Assembly (NCBI GenBank): GCA_023458875.1
Contig: JAEWXO010000020.1
Span: forward strand, 17,133 to 81,132
Reading direction: 5' to 3'
Length of the DNA stretch: 64,000 nucleotides
DNA from: Bacillota bacterium
GTDB taxonomy: Bacteria; Bacillota; Clostridia; Oscillospirales; Ruminococcaceae
Under the pieces are notes generated by a model, which did not search any database, was not told where the DNA came from, and saw only the letters and a list, made by a program, of their open reading frames with translations. This document shows, one piece after another, positions 59,888 through 64,000 of this stretch. Numbering within the stretch: the first letter of the stretch is position 1; each line of letters opens with the position of its first letter. The position numbers and the translations under genes were made by a program.

Positions 59888-62827
59888 ATGAAAAAATGTT
59901 TAATTTTTAAAAAAATTGTTTCATTTTTATTATCATTAGCGATAGCTTTACCAATTATCGTTAATGATAACTTTTTTGAAACAGAAACTTACGCCACGAA
60001 ATCAATAGTATATGGAGATGTAAACAGCGACGGTAATATCAATATTCTTGATATGATTTTTTTAAAATCCTATCTTGTTGAAAAAAACGCCAAGAACTTT
60101 AACACTGAAGCTGCTGACCTCGACAAAGATGATAATATTTCTTTACTAGATGCCACTGAATTATGTATGTATCTTCTTAAAAGAGTTGAATCATTTTCAT
60201 ATGGGATAACAATAGATACAGACAATGACGGACTATGTGATTATATTGAAAAAGAAATACTTAAAACAAATCCAAACAATCCAGATAGTGATAATGACAA
60301 ACTTACCGATTATGAAGAAGTTTACCTTTGTGGAACAGATCCACTTATTTATGATTCAGGAAGCACTGGCCAAAGTGATTCATTAAAAGATATTGATAAA
60401 GACGGACTTAATAATTTAAAAGAAATTGAACTTAAAACATCTCCAATTAATGAAGACAGTGATGGAGATGGCATTAATGACTATGATGAAATAAATAAAT
60501 ATAAAACTGATCCGCTTTTGAAAGATTCAGATGCTGATGGAATCACTGACAATGCAGAGTTAATACTCGGTCTGAATCCTAAAAGTCAAAAATCAGACGG
60601 CACACTTGATTCTGCTCGTATTTTTACTCAAAAATTAAATGATGATAACAAAGCTATTGACTCTATTAATGCTGATAATAATGATTACTCACTTTCTATA
60701 TCTACAAAATCAAGTGGATATATCCAAGAATCTGTAGTTATCTCAAAAAGTACATACTCAGCATTTTTAGATGCTGATGCAATAGTTGGAGATATAGTTG
60801 ATATTGAGTATAATGACTCATTAAAAATAAATGAATTAAATATATACTTTAATATAAAACAAGCAGACGACATCAATAAATATTGCGTATTTAAATATTT
60901 CAAAGATGTAAATATGCTTCTTCCGGTTGAAACTTTTTATGACGGAAATAAAGTATATGCAACTGATACAGAAGACGGAACATATTGTATAGTAGATACG
61001 ACTTTAATCGATACAGGTTCCAGTGCATTAAATAATGTAGGTGACACAGGTAGTGATGGAAAAATACATATTATTTTTACAATAGATATGTTTAGTGGTG
61101 TCGGATTTGTAGAAGCCGGTTATTTTGAAACTGTTTCAAAACAAATAATTGATGCTTCTAAAAAATTGTTTGCACAATATAATAATGTAGTTGTTGACAT
61201 TTATGGGATATGTTGTGCAAATACAAGTTCATTACAATACATAACTATGCTAGACTATGACCAAACGACACGTTTAGGAGATAAATCAAGCGCCGACGTT
61301 GAGAGAACTTTGAGTTTCTTTAAGATTTATTATGGCATTTCAAAAACATATTCTCTGGAAACAAATCTGCTCTGTGGTGCACAGAACTTTAGTGATAATG
61401 ATTCCAACTATTTATTTGCGTTTCCATATGCCAACGCTAAAATATCTCAATATCAATTGGCCGAAGTTAATAATTGTATAAATCAACTTGATTCATTGGA
61501 AAGATGTCATGTAAGCTTTGTATGGATAGATAATGATAATGCAAAATACTATCCTGATAAACTGAACGGAAAGGTATTTGTACGTGCAACTACTACAGGT
61601 GAAGATATATATGATTACATCGTATCACAAGAAAATAAAAACGGAAATAGCAAAGAAAACAGCAGCACACGCTTATCAGTATTAAATAACATCTCATTTA
61701 ATGCAAAAATTACTCCTGATTGGTTAAAAGCATCTAAAGGTCAATTGACAAAGGAACAAATAAAAGCTTTAGAATTACCGGATTCAGACGGTGATGGGAT
61801 TTATGATTTTGAAGAAATAAATATGTCCATGATTACTTTTGATTCAAACGGCAATCCAATATTCCCAACATTAACAGATATATGTAAGAAAAACAAAAAG
61901 TCAGAACAAGGCATTGATTTCTGGAAAGAGAAATTTTCATTATTAAAGGATATGGCTGAATCTATAATTATACAAGTGAATTCCGATCCGAGTTGTAAGG
62001 ATTCTGATGGGGATGGGATTAATGATTATGATGAAACAAATGGTGTAACCTATACAAGTCCAAACGGTGTAAAATATAAATACGATGGCGCACTATTAGA
62101 AAAGGGACTGGCAAACGGAATTATTGGAAAACTAACAATCGTTTCTGACAATGAATCACAAGCCAAATTTTGGAACGGGCACGCATTTTTATTATATGAA
62201 AGTTTTATTAATGATACATTAGATTTATCAGGATTTGCCAAGGGATTCAATTATACAGAAGATGGAGATGAAAATATAAAAAACAATTGGAACGAAACTG
62301 ATGTAGGAAAGTATAAGATTTCTCCTAACAGAATCATCTCTATTGGAAATTATGCATCAAATTCTAATGATCTTGCAGACCTCCTTGGTATGAGTGGGAG
62401 TGGTTCATCCGGAGGAGTAAATATTGGACAGTCAAGTTCAGAAGGTGCGGCAAGTGGAATTCATTTTAATATGGAACTTAGATTAATCTATAGTTCTGAA
62501 GATGGTAGCGCTGATGGTCCCTATGTTAGAAGTTATGGTAATAATTCCGCTTTCTGCAAAGATATATCAAAAGATCAAATGCATGATATGCTTGAGTACT
62601 GCAATGGAGTGAACCACTATAGTTTTGTTGGTAATAATTGTGCTGAAATTGTTGGAAAAGCATGGGATAATGCTTTTGATGATGATATTGACTTCAGAAT
62701 TTGGACGAGTACTCCGACACCAGCAGCATTAAAAAAATCGATTAATAAATTAGATGGGCACTTTACAATATCTTTTCATGATGACGCTTGGCTTAATTAT
62801 ATTAATCAAGAAGTGGTTAACTGGTGA
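59888..62827 (+). CDS. Secreted dockerin - TSP3 repeat protein with permuted papain-like C-terminal domain
   Basis: A 979-residue exported protein. Signal peptide (1-37); N-terminal dockerin with two calcium loops (DVNSDGNINILD, DLDKDDNISLLD; about 43-100). Thrombospondin type 3-like calcium repeats follow (DTDNDGLCDYIEKE, DSDGDGINDYDEINKYKTDPL, DSDADGITDNAEL; about 112-240, with two more near 640 and 705). A central region (HIIFTIDMFSG) is weakly vWA-like. The C-terminus has His765 in NGHAFLLYES before Cys918 in FVGNNCAEIVGKAW: the His-then-Cys order of permuted NlpC/P60 (LRAT-like) hydrolases. Base composition is more AT-rich than the core genes. Next to mobile elements and a membrane partner; an effector role is speculative. 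Confidence 0.7.
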   Translation: MKKCLIFKKIVSFLLSLAIALPIIVNDNFFETETYATKSIVYGDVNSDGNINILDMIFLKSYLVEKNAKNFNTEAADLDKDDNISLLDATELCMYLLKRVESFSYGITIDTDNDGLCDYIEKEILKTNPNNPDSDNDKLTDYEEVYLCGTDPLIYDSGSTGQSDSLKDIDKDGLNNLKEIELKTSPINEDSDGDGINDYDEINKYKTDPLLKDSDADGITDNAELILGLNPKSQKSDGTLDSARIFTQKLNDDNKAIDSINADNNDYSLSISTKSSGYIQESVVISKSTYSAFLDADAIVGDIVDIEYNDSLKINELNIYFNIKQADDINKYCVFKYFKDVNMLLPVETFYDGNKVYATDTEDGTYCIVDTTLIDTGSSALNNVGDTGSDGKIHIIFTIDMFSGVGFVEAGYFETVSKQIIDASKKLFAQYNNVVVDIYGICCANTSSLQYITMLDYDQTTRLGDKSSADVERTLSFFKIYYGISKTYSLETNLLCGAQNFSDNDSNYLFAFPYANAKISQYQLAEVNNCINQLDSLERCHVSFVWIDNDNAKYYPDKLNGKVFVRATTTGEDIYDYIVSQENKNGNSKENSSTRLSVLNNISFNAKITPDWLKASKGQLTKEQIKALELPDSDGDGIYDFEEINMSMITFDSNGNPIFPTLTDICKKNKKSEQGIDFWKEKFSLLKDMAESIIIQVNSDPSCKDSDGDGINDYDETNGVTYTSPNGVKYKYDGALLEKGLANGIIGKLTIVSDNESQAKFWNGHAFLLYESFINDTLDLSGFAKGFNYTEDGDENIKNNWNETDVGKYKISPNRIISIGNYASNSNDLADLLGMSGSGSSGGVNIGQSSSEGAASGIHFNMELRLIYSSEDGSADGPYVRSYGNNSAFCKDISKDQMHDMLEYCNGVNHYSFVGNNCAEIVGKAWDNAFDDDIDFRIWTSTPTPAALKKSINKLDGHFTISFHDDAWLNYINQEVVNW

Positions 62828-63168
62828 CCAGCATGACTAAGCATAAGCTCTCTAAAAGAGAGATATTCTCAAACATAACTCTTATAGTTTTTAATGTGAT
62901 CTACTGCATTTTAGGTTGGTTTATTTTTATACTATTTGACATAACCTCGCCAGATGATCCAAAATTCGATTTGGATCCGGGAATACGAAAGCTTACCTTT
63001 TTTCTTGCATTTGTTATATATTTTTTCTGCGAAGTATTATTCCTAAAAAAATTATATAGAAAAGTATTTAATTCAAGTAGAAAGAGTTTTGGTATTTACA
63101 TAGGAATAACTATATTATTGTATTTGGTTCCTATATTGGTTGCAGTTGTGGAAATCCTCTTCTTTTGA
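62824..63168 (+). CDS. Small polytopic membrane protein, partner of the dockerin-TSP3 protein
   Basis: About 111-114 residues with three to four transmembrane helices and basic loops (MTKHKLSKREIF, KKLYRKVFNSSRKS). The GTG at 62824 overlaps the preceding stop by four bases (GTGA); an ATG at 62833 is the alternative, and neither has a strong SD, so translation is probably coupled. No family recognised. Small membrane proteins directly behind exported hydrolases are often immunity proteins; that role is inferred from position only. Confidence 0.6.
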   Translation: MTSMTKHKLSKREIFSNITLIVFNVIYCILGWFIFILFDITSPDDPKFDLDPGIRKLTFFLAFVIYFFCEVLFLKKLYRKVFNSSRKSFGIYIGITILLYLVPILVAVVEILFF

Positions 63169-63241
63169 GATAGTTGATTGAAAGCGGTTTGCCGTTGCAT
63201 TTCATGTTACTATTCACACCCAATGTCATTTAGTTAATAAG

Positions 63242-63282
63242 GGTTAGATTCTCAGCACAGAGGGTCTAACCAAATTTTTTTT
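63242..63282 (+). terminator. Terminator after the membrane partner gene
   Basis: GGTTAGA (63242-63248) pairs with TCTAACC (63265-63271), followed by a T run. It may alternatively belong to the end of the IS4-like element. Confidence 0.6.
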
Positions 63283-63319
63283 AATTTTTTAAAAAAACAC
63301 TTGACAAATACAACAAAAT

Positions 63320-63842
63320 GTGCGGGCACACGTTATGAATGCGTTAATCGATTATCCTTTAACCGTGATGAATTCACTTAAGAATGAAATAAAGTCAATG
63401 GCTCCATTAGCTTCAGATTATGCTGAAGATCCAGCAAGGCACTTTAAGCGACGACGTAAACTCGGATTCGTAGATTTGATTACTTTTCTGATTGTCATTG
63501 GTAACTCTGATACAGAGATTGAACTTACCAAGTATTTTGATTTTAATGTAAATGCAATACCGCTTGGTTCAGCTTTTATTCAGCAACGTTCTAAACTGAA
63601 ACTGGATGCTCTGAGATACTTGATAAAAGCTTTCAACGATAAATTTCCACTAACCTTATATCGTAACAAGTATAATCTCATTGCAGTTGACGGTTGTGAA
63701 TTTAACATTTACCGAAATGCTGATGATCCTGAAACATACTATGAACCAAGTGGTAAAACCATGCTGGGTTACAATATGATTCATACAATATCTTTGTTTG
63801 ATGTAATCAGCAAACGTTATCTTGATATTGAATTTCAGCCTA
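63320..63842 (+). pseudogene. IS4-like transposase, truncated
   Basis: The reading frame (GTG 63320 or ATG 63335) encodes the N-terminal part of a DDE transposase: ASDYAEDPARHFKRRRKLGFVDLITFLI, IPLGSAFIQQRSKLKLDALRYL, and NLIAVDGCEFNIYR with the first catalytic Asp. Homology stops at about residue 173; the last ten residues before the stop at 63871 come from the adjoining IS630-like element. Catalytic residues two and three are lost, so it is inactive unless the rest lies beyond the window. Confidence 0.83.
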
Positions 63843-64000
63843 GTGTACTGACATATCCATATATAAACTAAACGTTATCCAAATCAGGATATAGTGAAAT
63901 CAATTTAACACGAGCATCTTTAGTAGAAAATTGCCAGTTGACCTTTGCATTACTATTATTTCTATCATTTTCCCATACTGCTAACTGCTCTCTAAGTTTT
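63843..64000 (-). mobile_element. IS630-like element, partial (runs off right edge)
   Basis: The boundary is placed at a CTAG (63840-63843) where the IS4-like frame ends; IS630 elements insert at CTAG/TA. Inside is the 3' end of a minus-strand transposase. The other end lies beyond the window. Confidence 0.62.
63868..64000 (-). CDS. IS630-family transposase, C-terminal fragment (partial at window edge)
   Basis: The last 43 residues are readable up to the TAG at 63868: REQLAVWENDRNN then KVNWQFSTKDARVKLISLYP. This matches the C-terminal tail of IS630 transposases (helix, then VNWQFTTxDARIKLxxLYP). The start lies outside the window. Confidence 0.78.
   Translation of the reverse strand, partial: KLREQLAVWENDRNNSNAKVNWQFSTKDARVKLISLYPDLDNV

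Noticed and set aside
1..64000. tRNA or rRNA genes
   Set aside because: No cloverleaf with T-loop GTTCRA and acceptor stem, and no rRNA segment, was recognised on reading; a tRNAscan or Infernal run would settle this.

Overview
The window is chromosomal DNA from a low-GC, Gram-positive anaerobe of the Ruminococcus type (Oscillospiraceae, Clostridia). The evidence is three proteins with dockerin or dockerin-like EF-hands, one of them a CBM22-dockerin-esterase typical of a cellulosome; a 2-oxoacid:ferredoxin oxidoreductase; acetate kinase; spore-related genes (alpha/beta SASP, BofA, SpoVG); and clostridial-type housekeeping genes. Species cannot be settled from the sequence alone.

Layout. 1-6.8 kb (minus strand): two tandem signal peptidases (the left one cut by the window edge), rplS with a leader, mnmA, a secreted dockerin/NlpC-like protein, a rhomboid-like membrane protein, a HAD phosphatase and tmcAL. 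6.9-23.9 kb (plus): ackA, an amino acid:cation symporter, a degenerate phosphohexomutase, rnj, gdpP-rplI-dnaB-tilS, ftsH, then a P-loop ATPase followed by a four-subunit 2-oxoacid:ferredoxin oxidoreductase. 24-31.7 kb: an ECF sigma factor overlapping a membrane-anchored, propeller-like anti-sigma candidate, a decayed HicB antitoxin, a polytopic membrane protein, and a 1044-residue lipoprotein that joins the same propeller-like domain to a solute-binding protein. 32-41.8 kb: rpmG-secE-nusG-rplK-rplA, and, separated by about 6.4 kb of unrelated genes, rplJ-rplL with their own promoter and attenuated leader. 41.8-49.8 kb: small membrane and spore-associated genes, a phosphoesterase, a YfhO-like protein, a NUDIX hydrolase, spoVG and murC. 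50-58.3 kb: a nitrogen-assimilation block, an ammonium transporter fused to a PII domain diverging from gltB-gltD, both with terminator-like attenuators close to the transcription start. 58.3-64 kb: accessory DNA: an IS30-like element directly behind gltD, a dockerin/thrombospondin-3/permuted-peptidase protein with a small overlapping membrane protein, and an IS4-like transposase truncated by an IS630-like element.

Most interesting. (1) The sigma/anti-sigma pair and the propeller-solute-binding lipoprotein share a homologous extracellular domain and may be one sensing system. (2) A structured intergenic repeat occurs four times plus one derivative, with an invariant hairpin loop and covarying stems. 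(3) Two nitrogen-assimilation leaders have mutually exclusive hairpins, including hexaloops with A1 and G4 as in ANTAR targets. (4) The dockerin-TSP3-permuted peptidase and its membrane partner resemble an effector/immunity pair. Functional calls rest on motif recognition from translations; no database search was run.
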